A stretch of DNA of 48,488 nt. It comes from Pseudomonas sp. CHM02. Lineage in GTDB: Bacteria; Pseudomonadota; Gammaproteobacteria; Pseudomonadales; Pseudomonadaceae. A program made the position numbers and the translations under genes. Below, one piece after another: positions 31,782-42,740 of the stretch (position 1 is the stretch's first letter; the number at the start of each line of letters is the position of its first letter). The DNA lies in contig NZ_JFCA01000051.1 of NCBI RefSeq assembly GCF_000612585.1, positions 1-48,488 on the forward strand, in the 5' to 3' direction. The notes under the pieces were generated by a model. The model worked only from the letters and a program-made list of their open reading frames with translations, was not told where the DNA came from and ran no database searches.

Positions 31782-33560
31782 ATGAGCAAGACGGTTCGCA
31801 TCGGCTGCGCCAGCGCCTTCTGGGGTGACACCTGCACCGCCGCCGCCCAATTGGTGCACGGTGGCAAGCTGGATTACCTGGTGTTCGACTACCTGGCGGA
31901 AGTCACGATGTCGATCCTTGCCGGCGCGCGGATGAAAGATCCCCAGGCCGGTTATGCCGCGGATTTTGTCGAGGTGCTCACGCCGCTGCTGGCCGATATC
32001 CAGCGCCAGGGCGTGCGGGTGATCAGCAACGCCGGCGGTATCAACCCCCAGGCCTGCGCCGCCGCCCTGCAAGTCGCCTGTGACAAGGCCGGCGTTGCAC
32101 TGAAAATCGCCGTGCTGCTGGGAGACGACCTGCAGCCCCAGCTCAAGCACCTGCGCGGCATCACCGACATGTTCAACGGCACGCCGCTGCCGCCCCTGTG
32201 CGTGTCCGCCAACGCCTACCTGGGCGCCCCCGGTATCAGCCAGGCGCTGAAACTGGGCGCGGATATCGTCATCACCGGCCGCGTGGTCGACAGCGCGGTG
32301 GTCAGTGCGGCGCTGGTGCATGAATTCGACTGGTCATGGCAGGACTACGACCGCCTCGCCCAGGCCGCACTGGCCGGGCATATCATCGAGTGTGGCGCAC
32401 AGTGCACCGGTGGCAACTTCACCGATTGGCGCGACGTGCCGGACTACGAGCACATCGGCTTCCCGATCGTCGAAGTCAGCGCCGACGGCCAGTTCACCGT
32501 CAACAAGGTCGACGGCACCGGCGGATTGATCAGCGAACTCAGTGTGGCGGAACAACTGCTGTATGAAATCGGCGACCCACACGCGTATCTGCTGCCGGAT
32601 GTGATCTGCGATTTCAGCCAGGTCAAATTGCAGCAACAAGGCAAGCACTGCGTACGCCTGCACGGCGCCAAGGGTTCGCCGCCGACCGACCAGTACAAAG
32701 TCAGCGCCACTTACCCGGATGGTTTCCGCTGCACCGCCAGTTGCCTGATCGCCGGGATCGATGCGGTGGCCAAGGCCGAACGGGTCAGCCAGGCAATCAT
32801 CAACAAGACCTCTGAACTGTTCAGCCAACGCGGCTGGGCGCCGTACACCGACGTGAACATCGAACTGCTCGGCAGCGAGGCCACCTACGGCGCCCACGCG
32901 ATGCGCCAGGACGGCCGCGAAGTGGTGGTGAAACTGGCGGTGCGTCACCCCAGCAAACAGGCATTGGTGCTGTTCGCCCGCGAGATCGCCCAGGCCGCAA
33001 CCGGCATGGCGCCGGGCCTGACTGGCATCGTCGGCGGCCGACCCACCGTGTACCCGTTGATCCGGCTGTTTTCGTTCCTGATCGACAAGGCGTCCTGTGC
33101 CGTAGAGATCGACTTCCAGGGCGAACGCCACGCCTGTGCCCTGCCAAAGGTCGACGCCCCCACCCTGCCCGATGCGCCGATGGATCCGCCCAAGCCCCAA
33201 GGTCGCGCCGACGCCAGCGTGCCGCTGGTGAAACTGGCCGTGGCGCGCTCCGGCGACAAAGGCAACCACAGCAATATCGGCGTGATCGCCCGCGACCCCG
33301 ACTACCTGCCGTGGATCGCCGAGGCGCTGGCCCCGGAAGTCATCGTCGATTGGATGGGCCATGTGCTTGACCCTGTGCATGGCCGCGTCGAGCGTTGGTA
33401 CCTGCCCGGCAGCCACAGCCTCAATTTCCTGCTGGAAAACGCCCTGGGCGGTGGCGGCATCGCCAGCCTGCGCATCGACCCGCAGGGCAAAGCCTTCGCC
33501 CAGCAACTGCTGGAAATCCCCATTGCCGTGCCGCAACACATCGCAGACTCTCTCAACTGA
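31782..33560 (+). CDS. atuA: Acyclic terpene utilisation protein AtuA
   Basis: A 592-residue protein of the AtuA (DUF1446) family, required for growth on citronellol and geraniol in Pseudomonas; its exact reaction is not established. The N-terminal family domain (about 5-450) begins VRIGCASAFWGDT and contains LDYLVFDYLAE, GADIVITGRVVDSA and GTGGLISELSVAEQLLYEIGDP. A second domain (about 475-585) starts VPLVKLAVARSGDKGNHSNIGVIA-like and ends in the NFLLENALGGGG region. Such a two-domain fusion is the standard form. ATG at 31782 follows AGGAAGGA. It is the first gene of atuABCDEF, 13 bases before atuB. Confidence 0.93.
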   Translation: MSKTVRIGCASAFWGDTCTAAAQLVHGGKLDYLVFDYLAEVTMSILAGARMKDPQAGYAADFVEVLTPLLADIQRQGVRVISNAGGINPQACAAALQVACDKAGVALKIAVLLGDDLQPQLKHLRGITDMFNGTPLPPLCVSANAYLGAPGISQALKLGADIVITGRVVDSAVVSAALVHEFDWSWQDYDRLAQAALAGHIIECGAQCTGGNFTDWRDVPDYEHIGFPIVEVSADGQFTVNKVDGTGGLISELSVAEQLLYEIGDPHAYLLPDVICDFSQVKLQQQGKHCVRLHGAKGSPPTDQYKVSATYPDGFRCTASCLIAGIDAVAKAERVSQAIINKTSELFSQRGWAPYTDVNIELLGSEATYGAHAMRQDGREVVVKLAVRHPSKQALVLFAREIAQAATGMAPGLTGIVGGRPTVYPLIRLFSFLIDKASCAVEIDFQGERHACALPKVDAPTLPDAPMDPPKPQGRADASVPLVKLAVARSGDKGNHSNIGVIARDPDYLPWIAEALAPEVIVDWMGHVLDPVHGRVERWYLPGSHSLNFLLENALGGGGIASLRIDPQGKAFAQQLLEIPIAVPQHIADSLN

Positions 33561-33573
33561 CAGGAGCATTGCC

Positions 33574-34446
33574 GTGGCCTTCGACTCGATCTTCAAAGCC
33601 GACCTGTTCCAGGGGCAAACCGTGGTGGTCACCGGTGGCGGCAGTGGCATTGGCCGCTGCACCGCCCATGAATTGGCGGCCCTCGGCGCTCACGTGATTC
33701 TGGTGGGACGCAAGGCGCAAAAGCTGCAGAACGTCGCGATAGAGATCGCCGAAGATGGCGGCACCGCCGATTGGCAGGTGTGCGACATTCGCGACGAGGA
33801 GGCGGTAAAGGCCTTGGTCAAACACATCATTCACACACACGGCCCGATCCACGGCCTGGTCAACAATGCAGGCGGCCAATATCCGTCGCCGCTGGCCGCG
33901 ATCAATCAAAAAGGCTTCGAAACGGTGCTGCGCACCAATCTGGTCGGCGGCTTCCTGGTGGCCCGGGAAGTGTTCAACCAATCCATGAGCAAGCACGGCG
34001 GCGCCATCGTCAACATGCTCGCCGACATGTGGGGCGGCATGCCTGGCATGGGCCACTCGGGCGCGGCGCGTGCCGGCATGGACAACTTCACCAAGACCGC
34101 CGCCTTCGAATGGGGTTACGCCGGCGTACGGGTCAACGCCGTGGCGCCGGGCTGGATCGCCTCCAGCGGCATGGACACCTACGAAGGCGCGTTCAAGGCG
34201 GTGATCCCGACGTTGCGCGAACACGTGCCGCTCAAGCGCATTGGCACCGAGTCGGAAGTCAGCGCGGCCATCGTGTTCCTGCTCAGCCCCGCCGCCGCCT
34301 TTATCAGCGGCAGTACGTTGCGCATCGACGGTGCCGCCAGCCTGGGCAGCCGCGCCTGGCCATTGCACAAGGCGCAGTCGCCGAGCGAACCCTTCAATGG
34401 CTTCCACCGTGCCTACCTGCCGGATGTGCTCAAGGCGGAGCAATAG
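33574..34446 (+). CDS. atuB: Short-chain dehydrogenase AtuB
   Basis: A 290-residue SDR oxidoreductase. The Rossmann motif TGGGSGIG lies at about 22-29, NNAGGQYPSP near 98, and PGWIASSGMD past the active site. Active-site Tyr is not in the usual YxxxK form: the region reads HSGAARAGMDNFTK, where Ala and Asn-Phe-Thr-Lys replace it, as in trans-2-enoyl-CoA reductase/DECR-like SDRs. In the Atu route it is proposed to act on a citronellol/citronellal-level or acyl-CoA intermediate. The start is GTG at 33574 with CAGGAG 8 bases upstream; the frame is open upstream into atuA. It is followed by atuC after 3 bases. Confidence 0.87.
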   Translation: MAFDSIFKADLFQGQTVVVTGGGSGIGRCTAHELAALGAHVILVGRKAQKLQNVAIEIAEDGGTADWQVCDIRDEEAVKALVKHIIHTHGPIHGLVNNAGGQYPSPLAAINQKGFETVLRTNLVGGFLVAREVFNQSMSKHGGAIVNMLADMWGGMPGMGHSGAARAGMDNFTKTAAFEWGYAGVRVNAVAPGWIASSGMDTYEGAFKAVIPTLREHVPLKRIGTESEVSAAIVFLLSPAAAFISGSTLRIDGAASLGSRAWPLHKAQSPSEPFNGFHRAYLPDVLKAEQ

Positions 34447-34449
34447 ACC

Positions 34450-36066
34450 ATGCCGGTGATTGAATCCCTGATCGACGCCCACAGTACCCAGTTCGCGCAA
34501 AACCGCGAAGCCATGCTGGCGGCCATCGCCCAGCTACGCCAACTGGAGCACAACCTGCTGAGCAAGGCGCAGGACGCCAAGCCCAAGTTCGACAAGCGCG
34601 GCCAACTGCTGCCCCGCGAACGCCTCAACCTGCTGCTGGACCCCGGCGCACCGTTCCTGGAACTGGCCAGCCTGGCCGGTTACAAGCTGCACGACGACAA
34701 GGACGGCAGCGCCGCCGGTGGTGGGTTGATCGCCGGGATCGGCTACGTCAGCGGCGTGCGCATGCTGGTGGTGGCCAATAACAGCGCGATCAAGGGCGGC
34801 ACTATTTCCCCCACCGGCCTGAAGAAATCCCTGCGCCTGCAACAGATCGCCCTGGAGAACAAACTGCCGGTGGTGACCCTCGCCGAAAGCGGCGGCGCCA
34901 ACCTCAACTATGCCGCCGAGATCTTCGTCGAAGGTGCGCGCAGCTTCGCCAACCAGGCGCGCATGTCGGCCATGGGCCTGCCGCAGATCACCGTGGTGCA
35001 TGGCTCGGCCACAGCGGGCGGCGCATATCAACCGGGGTTGTCGGACTACGTGGTGGTGGTGCGCGGCCGGGCCAAGCTGTTCCTCGCCGGCCCGCCGCTG
35101 CTTAAAGCCGCGACCGGCGAAGTGGCGACCGATGAAGAACTGGGCGGCGCCGAGATGCACGCACAAACCGCCGGCACCGCCGAGTACCTGGCGGAAAATG
35201 ACGCCGACGGCGTGCGCATCGCCCGGGAGATTGTCCGCTGTTTGCCCTGGAATGATCGCCTGTCGCCTGCGCCCAAACGTGCCTATACAGAGCCGCTGTA
35301 CCCCATCGAAGAGCTGTTGGGCCTGATCCCGGATGACCCGAAAAAACCCTACGACGTCCGCGAAATCCTCGCGCGCCTGGCCGACGGTTCGCACTTCCTT
35401 GAATTCAAGGGCGAGTTCGATGCCCACACCGTCTGCGGCCACCTGCACATTCAGGGGCGTGCCGTCGGTGTGATCGGCAACAACGGCCCGATCACGCCCA
35501 AGGGGGCGAGCAAGGCCGCGCAATTTATCCAACTGTGCGACCAGAGCCGTACGCCGCTGCTGTTCCTGCACAACACCACCGGTTTCATGGTGGGCACCGA
35601 GTCGGAGCAGCAAGGGGTGATCAAGCACGGTGCGAAGATGATCCAGGCGGTGGCCAATGCGCGAGTGCCTAAACTCACGGTGGTGGTGGGCGGCTCCTAC
35701 GGTGCCGGCAACTATGCGATGTGCGGCCGCGGCCTGGACCCACGCTTCATTTTTGCCTGGCCCAACAGCCGCACGGCGGTGATGGGCGGCGCCCAGGCGG
35801 GCAAGGTGCTGCGCATCGTGACAGAGGCCAAGCAGTTGAAGGACGGCCTGGTGCCAGATCCCAAGGTGCTGGACATGCTGGAGCAGGTCACCGCGCAGAA
35901 GCTCGACAGCCAGTCCACCGCGCTCTACGGCAGCGCGAACCTGTGGGATGACGGGCTGATTGATCCCAGGGATACGCGAACCTTGCTGGGCTTTCTGCTG
36001 GATATCTGCCATGAGGCCGAGGTGCGTGAGTTGCAAGCCAATACCTTCGGTGTAGCACGCCTCTAA
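34450..36066 (+). CDS. atuC: Geranyl-CoA carboxylase beta subunit AtuC
   Basis: A 538-residue carboxyltransferase subunit of the acetyl/propionyl/methylcrotonyl-CoA carboxylase family. With AtuF it carboxylates cis-geranyl-CoA at the gamma-methyl group to isohexenylglutaconyl-CoA. N-terminal carboxyltransferase features: LAESGGANL and TAGGAYQPGLSDY (oxyanion region). C-terminal features: NNTTGFMVGTESEQQGVIKHG-type segment, VVVGGSYGAGNYAMCGRG and FAWPNSRTAVMGG. The paralogue in leucine breakdown is LiuB; assignment to geranyl-CoA rests on its place between atuA/B and atuD/E/F. ATG at 34450 follows GGAG. Confidence 0.92.
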   Translation: MPVIESLIDAHSTQFAQNREAMLAAIAQLRQLEHNLLSKAQDAKPKFDKRGQLLPRERLNLLLDPGAPFLELASLAGYKLHDDKDGSAAGGGLIAGIGYVSGVRMLVVANNSAIKGGTISPTGLKKSLRLQQIALENKLPVVTLAESGGANLNYAAEIFVEGARSFANQARMSAMGLPQITVVHGSATAGGAYQPGLSDYVVVVRGRAKLFLAGPPLLKAATGEVATDEELGGAEMHAQTAGTAEYLAENDADGVRIAREIVRCLPWNDRLSPAPKRAYTEPLYPIEELLGLIPDDPKKPYDVREILARLADGSHFLEFKGEFDAHTVCGHLHIQGRAVGVIGNNGPITPKGASKAAQFIQLCDQSRTPLLFLHNTTGFMVGTESEQQGVIKHGAKMIQAVANARVPKLTVVVGGSYGAGNYAMCGRGLDPRFIFAWPNSRTAVMGGAQAGKVLRIVTEAKQLKDGLVPDPKVLDMLEQVTAQKLDSQSTALYGSANLWDDGLIDPRDTRTLLGFLLDICHEAEVRELQANTFGVARL

Positions 36067-36111
36067 ATTTCGCCCGAGACGCTCCGCGTCGCGATAAGGA
36101 GCACAGTAAAA

Positions 36112-37269
36112 ATGATCTTTACCCAGGAACATCAGGAACTGCGCCGCACCGTCCGCGCCTTCGTCGACCGCGAGATCAACCCCCATGTCGACGAATGGGA
36201 AAAAGCCGGGCGCTTTCCCATCCACGAGATCTTCCGCAAGGCCGGCGCCCTCGGCCTGTTGGGCATATCCAAGCCGGAGAAATTCGGCGGCATGGGCCTG
36301 GACTACAGCTACTCCATCGTCGCCGCCGAAGAGTTCGGCACCATCCGCTGTGGCGGTATTCCCATGTCCATCGGCGTGCAGACCGACATGTGCACGCCCG
36401 CCCTCGCCCGCTTCGGCTCCGATGAACTGCGCGACGAATTCCTGCGCCCGGCCATCAGCGGCGAGCAGGTCGGCTGCATCGGTGTCTCGGAAACCGGCGC
36501 CGGTTCCGACGTGGCCGGGTTGAAAACCCATGCGCGCAAGGACGGCGATGACTATGTGATCGATGGCAGCAAAATGTGGATCACCAACTCGCCCAGCGCC
36601 GACTTCATCTGCCTGCTGGCCAACACCTCCGACGACAAGCCGCACATCAACAAGTCGCTGATCATGGTGCCGATGAACACACCCGGCATCAGCGTCAGCC
36701 CGCCCCTGGAAAAGCTCGGCATGCACAGCTCCGAGACCGCCCAGGTGTTCTTCGACAGCGTGCGCGTGCCCCAACGCAACCGCATCGGCCACGAAGGCGC
36801 GGGGTTCATGATGCAGATGCTGCAGTTCCAGGAAGAACGCCTGTTTGGCGCGGCCAATATGATCAAGGGCCTGGAGCACTGCATCGACAGCACCATCGAG
36901 TACTGCAAGGAGCGCCAGACCTTCGGCAAGGCGCTGATCGACAACCAGGTCATTCACTTTCGCCTGGCCGAACTCGCCACCGAAATCGAATGCCTGCGTG
37001 CGCTGGTCTACCAGGCCACCGAGCAATACATCAAAGGCCAGGATGTGACCCGCCTGGCCTCCATGGCCAAGCTCAAGGCGGGACGCCTGGGCCGCGAAGT
37101 CAGTGACAGTTGCCTGCAATACTGGGGCGGCATGGGCTTCATGTGGGACAACCCCGTGGCCCGCGCCTATCGCGATGTGCGCCTGGTATCGATCGGCGGC
37201 GGTGCCGACGAAATCATGCTGGGCATCATCTGCAAACTGATGGGCACCTTGCCTGGGAAAAAGCCATGA
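36112..37269 (+). CDS. atuD: Citronellyl-CoA dehydrogenase AtuD
   Basis: A 385-residue FAD-dependent acyl-CoA dehydrogenase that oxidises citronellyl-CoA to cis-geranyl-CoA and passes electrons to ETF. Family segments in order: N-terminal helical domain (FTQEHQELRRTVRAF), the flavin-binding middle strand GVSETGAGSDVAGLKT (about 123-138) with MWITNSPSADF, and the C-terminal helical domain with RQTFGKALIDNQVIHFRLAEL and QYWGGMGFMWDNP. ATG at 36112 follows AGGAG by 10 bases. The gene starts 45 bases after atuC, and its stop overlaps the atuE start (ATGA). Confidence 0.92.
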   Translation: MIFTQEHQELRRTVRAFVDREINPHVDEWEKAGRFPIHEIFRKAGALGLLGISKPEKFGGMGLDYSYSIVAAEEFGTIRCGGIPMSIGVQTDMCTPALARFGSDELRDEFLRPAISGEQVGCIGVSETGAGSDVAGLKTHARKDGDDYVIDGSKMWITNSPSADFICLLANTSDDKPHINKSLIMVPMNTPGISVSPPLEKLGMHSSETAQVFFDSVRVPQRNRIGHEGAGFMMQMLQFQEERLFGAANMIKGLEHCIDSTIEYCKERQTFGKALIDNQVIHFRLAELATEIECLRALVYQATEQYIKGQDVTRLASMAKLKAGRLGREVSDSCLQYWGGMGFMWDNPVARAYRDVRLVSIGGGADEIMLGIICKLMGTLPGKKP

Positions 37270-38023
37270 ACACCCTGCTGCTCGAACCCCATAACGGCGT
37301 GCTGCACATCACCCTCAACCGGCCCGACAGCCGCAATGCGATGAGCCTGGAGATGGTCAATGAACTGCGCACAGTGGTGGCGCAGTTGGACAGCCAGGTG
37401 CGCGCACTGGTGATCAGCGGCGCCGGTGGGCATTTTTGCGCCGGGGCCGATGTGAAAGACCTGGTCACAGCGGGCAATCGACTGCAAGCGCTGAACCGCG
37501 CATTTGGCACCTTGCTGCAAGAAGTCGAAGCGGTGCCGCAAGTGGTGATCGTGGTGCTGCAAGGCGCGGTGCTGGGCGGTGGCTTTGGCCTGGCGTGCGT
37601 GAGTGATATCGCCATCGCCGATCACCAGGCGCAATTCGGCCTGCCGGAGACCAGCCTGGGCTTGCTGCCGGCGCAGATTGCACCCTTTGTGGTCAAGCGC
37701 ATCGGATTGACCCAGGCACGCCGACTGGCGCTGACCGCCGCGCGCTTTGACGGCCTGGAAGCCGAGCGGCTGGGCGTTGTGCACTTTACCGAACGCGATC
37801 CACAGGCGTTGGCAGAGCGCTTGGATGAGGTTTTAGGGCAGGTACTGAAGTGTGCGCCAGGGGCGAATGGGCGGACCAAAGCCTTATTGTTGGCCAGTGT
37901 TGAGCAGCCATTGGGCCCCCTGCTGGATGAGGCCGCTGAGTGGTTCGCCGCAGCGGTGACCGGTGAAGAAGGCATCGAAGGCATGCAAGCCTTTGTGCAA
38001 AAGCGCAAGCCACGGTGGGCCAA

Positions 38024-38027
<4 letters not shown>
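37266..38027 (+). CDS. atuE: Isohexenylglutaconyl-CoA hydratase AtuE
   Basis: A 253-residue crotonase-family enzyme that adds water to isohexenylglutaconyl-CoA in the acyclic terpene route. The oxyanion-hole segments are RNAMSLEMVNEL and GAGGHFCAGADVKDL (about 53-67), then QGAVLGGGFGLACVSDIAIAD-type (about 99-118) and FGLPETSLGLLP. The start overlaps the atuD stop and the stop overlaps the atuF start, both as ATGA, so translation is probably coupled. Confidence 0.9.
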
Positions 38028-39898
<1,871 letters not shown>

Positions 39899-39971
39899 CC
39901 CCTAGGCGGAACTACAGGGCCGGGCTACGCTCTATCCCCAACAGAAAGGGAAGAGTACGGGAACCTGCGCG

Positions 39972-40514
39972 ATGCCTCATTGGCTGATTATTGACCTTGA
40001 AGCCACAACGGATGAAGGCGGCTGGCCCGTGACGGAGATGGAAGTCATCGAGATCGGCGCCAGCCTGGTCAACCGCCAGGGGCGCGAGCTGGATCACTTC
40101 CAGCGCTTTGTACGGCCGCTGCGCCGGCCATTGCTGACGCCCTTCTGCCGTCAGCTGACGCACATCACCCAGGCGAACATCGATGCCGCCGCACCGATCA
40201 CCGAGGTGTGGCCGCTGTTCGAACGCTGGCTGGGCCAGCACCAGGCACGCCTGGAGGGTTGGGCCAGTTGGGGTGACTACGACCGCGTGCAACTTGAGCT
40301 GGAGTGGCAGCGCCACAGCCTGGCCAGCGCACTCGCCCACACACCGCATGTGAACCTCAAGCAGCGCTTCGCCAAGGCCCGGCGCCTGGACAAGCCCCTG
40401 GGACTCAACGGCGCCCTGCAGTTGGCGGGGATGCAGTTCCATGGCCAGCAACATCGGGCGCTGGAGGATGCACGCAACACCGCACGCCTGCTGCCGTTGA
40501 TTTTGCCGGTCTAG
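39972..40514 (+). CDS. DEDDh-type 3'-5' exonuclease
   Basis: A 180-residue RNase T/DnaQ-fold exonuclease. The DEDDh residues appear as Asp8 and Glu10 (IIDLEAT), Asp near WGDYDR (about 99) and the closing HRALEDARNTARL (about 157-169, His and Asp). The MEVIEIGASLVNRQGRELDHF segment and the LTHIT/I pattern resemble the ERI1/KapD-like inhibitor-of-KinA-pathway subgroup. ATG at 39972 has only a weak ribosome site (GGGAAC). The 73 bases before it hold no clear terminator, so read-through from atuF is possible. The substrate (RNA or DNA) is not predictable here. Confidence 0.85.
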   Translation: MPHWLIIDLEATTDEGGWPVTEMEVIEIGASLVNRQGRELDHFQRFVRPLRRPLLTPFCRQLTHITQANIDAAAPITEVWPLFERWLGQHQARLEGWASWGDYDRVQLELEWQRHSLASALAHTPHVNLKQRFAKARRLDKPLGLNGALQLAGMQFHGQQHRALEDARNTARLLPLILPV

Positions 40515-40570
40515 GCAGCTCCCGAAGGCTTGGGCATACTGGCCGGCCTTTTTCCGTAATCTGCGCTCCC

Positions 40571-40593
40571 CGTAGGAGCCGGCTTGCCGGCGG
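40571..40593. repeat. Single REP element
   Basis: CGTAGGAGCCGGCTTGCCGG with a short GCCGGC palindrome, followed by CAGCCAGCCGGC at 40610-40621. This is a lone REP arm of a second sequence class, different from the GTGGGAGC class elsewhere in the window, in the gap between the exonuclease and ppnP. Confidence 0.65.
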
Positions 40594-40668
40594 GCTTGCA
40601 TCGCTCAAGCAGCCAGCCGGCCCCAGCAGGAAGCAGGAAGCCTTAACCCACTTTCCGAGGAATCGCCC

Positions 40669-40953
40669 ATGTTCAAAGTCAACGAGTACTTCGACGGTAC
40701 CGTCAAGTCGATCGCTTTCGGCACCGCAGAAGGTCCGGCGACCATCGGCGTGATGGCCCCCGGCGAATACGAATTCGGCACCGCCCAGCGTGAAATCATG
40801 CACGTGGTGTCCGGCGCCCTGACCGTCAAGCTGCCGGATGCCAGCGAGTGGGAAACCTTCGCCGCCGGCAGCCAGTTCAACGTGCCGGCCAACAGCAAGT
40901 TCCAGCTGAAGGTCGCCGTGGACACCGCTTACCTGTGCGAATACCGCGGCTAA
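40669..40953 (+). CDS. ppnP: Pyrimidine/purine nucleoside phosphorylase PpnP
   Basis: A 94-residue single-cupin protein of the former UPF0345/YaiE family, shown in E. coli to phosphorolyse several nucleosides to base and ribose-1-phosphate. The complete family length is present: KVNEYFDGTVKSIAF at the start, then GVMAPGEYEFGTAQREIMHVVSG in the middle (as a region) and NVPANSKFQLKV with AYLCEYRG at the end. ATG at 40669 follows GAGGAA. It is a single gene flanked by a REP element and a terminator. Confidence 0.93.
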   Translation: MFKVNEYFDGTVKSIAFGTAEGPATIGVMAPGEYEFGTAQREIMHVVSGALTVKLPDASEWETFAAGSQFNVPANSKFQLKVAVDTAYLCEYRG

Positions 40954-40968
40954 AGGTTAACGGCAGGC

Positions 40969-41006
40969 AAAAAAATGCCCGTCTCCCAGGAGACGGGCAG
41001 TTTTTT
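40969..41006. terminator. Bidirectional rho-independent terminator
   Basis: An 11-bp stem TGCCCGTCTCC/GGAGACGGGCA with a tight loop is flanked by seven A on the left and six T on the right, so it has a U-run in both directions. It ends ppnP (15 bases after the stop) and the convergent AraC gene, whose stop codon overlaps the T-run. Confidence 0.93.
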
Positions 41007-41898
41007 ATGGGCGGGCGTACTGACTCGGCGCGACCCCGACATACCGGCTGAACGCCACGCTGAAGGCGCTGGTCGAGCCATAGCCCACCCGCTCGGCAAT
41101 GTCGCCGACCGCCAGCCTGTTCTCGGCCAGCAATTGCTTGGCGATCTGCATGCGCCATCCCAGCAGATAGGCCATCGGCGCAATGCCCACCACCCGCGTG
41201 AAACGCTCGAAGAACGCCGAGCGAGAAAGCGCTGCCACCTTCGCCAATTGGTCGACCGTCCAGGCGTGGCCGATACGCGCGTGGATCTGCTTCAGCGCCG
41301 GTGCCAGTCGCTCATCCTCCAAGCCACGCAGCAGCCCCGCCGGGGCATTGCCCGTCGCAGCCGAACGCATGGCTTCCACCAGCAACAATTCCACCAGCCG
41401 CGACAGGACGAACTCACTGCCCGCTCGTTGTGGGGCGCACTCCTCACCGACCATGTTCACCAGTTGCGACAGGCGGGTCGAGTCCCGTACGTGAACCACC
41501 GTGGGCAACAGCGACACCAGCAAGCCCGGATCGGCGCAGTCGAACACGAACGAGCCGCCCAGCGAGCGCATCTCCGGCGCGCCCTCTGGGTCGCCATAAC
41601 GCACCTCGCGACGGGCACTGGCGACTTGATGGGGGTCCATCTGCACCGCGGGTGCAGGCGCAAAGCTCGACAGGGTAAAGGCCGGCGTGGTGGGCAACAG
41701 GACAAAATCACCGGCACTGACGGCAACGGGCGCATGCCCTTCGACCGTCAGCAGGCAACTGCCCTCCAGCATGATGCAGAAACTGGGCAGGCCGAATTCC
41801 GTGTAATGCACAGCCCAGTTGCCCTTGCCGCTGATGGGGTTGGCGAACGCCGCGCGGGGATGCAGCAATCGAACGACTTCGGACAGCGGATCGGCCAT
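41005..41898 (-). CDS. AraC-family transcriptional regulator (cupin type)
   Basis: A 297-residue regulator. The N-terminal cupin-like sensing domain (Cupin_6 type, about 5-185) begins LSEVVRLLHPRAAF and contains GSCLLTVEGHAPVAVSAGDF. The C-terminal AraC domain (about 195-295) has two helix-turn-helix motifs: WTVDQLAKVAALSRSAFFERF and LAVGDIAERVGYGSTSAFSVAF. ATG at 41898 has GGAG 7 bases upstream; an ATG at 41937 would add 13 residues. It is divergent from the short-chain dehydrogenase at 42000, the commonest target arrangement for this regulator type, so it probably controls that gene. The inducer is unknown. Confidence 0.88.
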   Translation of the reverse strand: MADPLSEVVRLLHPRAAFANPISGKGNWAVHYTEFGLPSFCIMLEGSCLLTVEGHAPVAVSAGDFVLLPTTPAFTLSSFAPAPAVQMDPHQVASARREVRYGDPEGAPEMRSLGGSFVFDCADPGLLVSLLPTVVHVRDSTRLSQLVNMVGEECAPQRAGSEFVLSRLVELLLVEAMRSAATGNAPAGLLRGLEDERLAPALKQIHARIGHAWTVDQLAKVAALSRSAFFERFTRVVGIAPMAYLLGWRMQIAKQLLAENRLAVGDIAERVGYGSTSAFSVAFSRYVGVAPSQYARP

Positions 41899-41999
41899 GT
41901 CTGGACTCCGACTAAACAGATAAGGACGTTGCATCATCGATCATCCGCGAAGGTTTCTCTATCGTGGCGGACGAATCAACTCAACGATTGGAGCGTCCC

Positions 42000-42737
42000 A
42001 TGAAAACCGTACTGATCACCGGCTGTTCCTCGGGCTACGGCCTTGCCACGGCCCGTCACTTCCTGGCGCAGGGCTGGAAAGTCATCGCCACCCTGCGCAC
42101 ACCGCGCGAAGACCTGCTGCCGGCGTCGGACCGCCTGCGCGTGCTTGCGCTGGACGTGACCTGCGCCGACAGCATCGCACGGGCGCTTGAGGCTGCCGGC
42201 CCCATCGACGTCCTGGTCAATAACGCCGGCATCGGCTTGTTCGGCGCGTTCGAAGCCACCCCCATGGCCACCGTGCGCGATGTGTTCGAGACCAATACCT
42301 TTGGGGTCATGGCGATGTGCCAAGCGGTGATCCCGCAGTTTCGCGCACGCCGGGCCGGGACGATTGTGAATGTCACTTCCAGCGCAACGCTGGCGCCCTT
42401 TCCGCTGGTGGCGGTCTACACGGCCAGCAAGACCGCGATCGAAGGGTTTTCCGGGTCGCTGGAACTGGAGCTCAAGGAGTTCGACGTGAACATCAAGGTC
42501 GTCCAGCCAGGCTACGGCCCCACCACGCGCTTCACCAGCAATGGACAGCAGCGCATGCAAGGCCTGATTCCCGAAGCCTACGAACCGTTTGCCCATCGCG
42601 TGTTCGCCTGGGCAACCAACCCCACCGCAGTCACGCAGGAGAGTGATGTGGCGCAGGGGGTATGGCGCGCAGCCAATGATACGTCCGGCCGACTGCGCTT
42701 TGCAGCCGGCGCGGATGCCCTGGCCCTGACTCGCTAG
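42000..42737 (+). CDS. Short-chain dehydrogenase/reductase
   Basis: A 245-residue classical SDR. The NAD(P)-binding motif TGCSSGYG lies at 7-14, NNAGIG near 80, catalytic Ser in VTSSATLAP and the YTASK pair (Tyr and Lys four apart) near 140-144, and PGYGPTTRF after it. ATG at 42000 follows GGAG by 7 bases; a GTG at 41964 would add 12 residues that read poorly. The stop is three bases from the stop of the convergent MOSC gene. It is paired with the divergent AraC regulator. The substrate is unknown. Confidence 0.88.
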   Translation: MKTVLITGCSSGYGLATARHFLAQGWKVIATLRTPREDLLPASDRLRVLALDVTCADSIARALEAAGPIDVLVNNAGIGLFGAFEATPMATVRDVFETNTFGVMAMCQAVIPQFRARRAGTIVNVTSSATLAPFPLVAVYTASKTAIEGFSGSLELELKEFDVNIKVVQPGYGPTTRFTSNGQQRMQGLIPEAYEPFAHRVFAWATNPTAVTQESDVAQGVWRAANDTSGRLRFAAGADALALTR

Positions 42738-42740
42738 CGC

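Noticed and set aside
34534..37119. 861-codon minus-strand frame opposite atuC and atuD
   Set aside because: It has the composition of an antisense frame and no recognisable motif, and the plus strand encodes complete carboxylase and dehydrogenase proteins.
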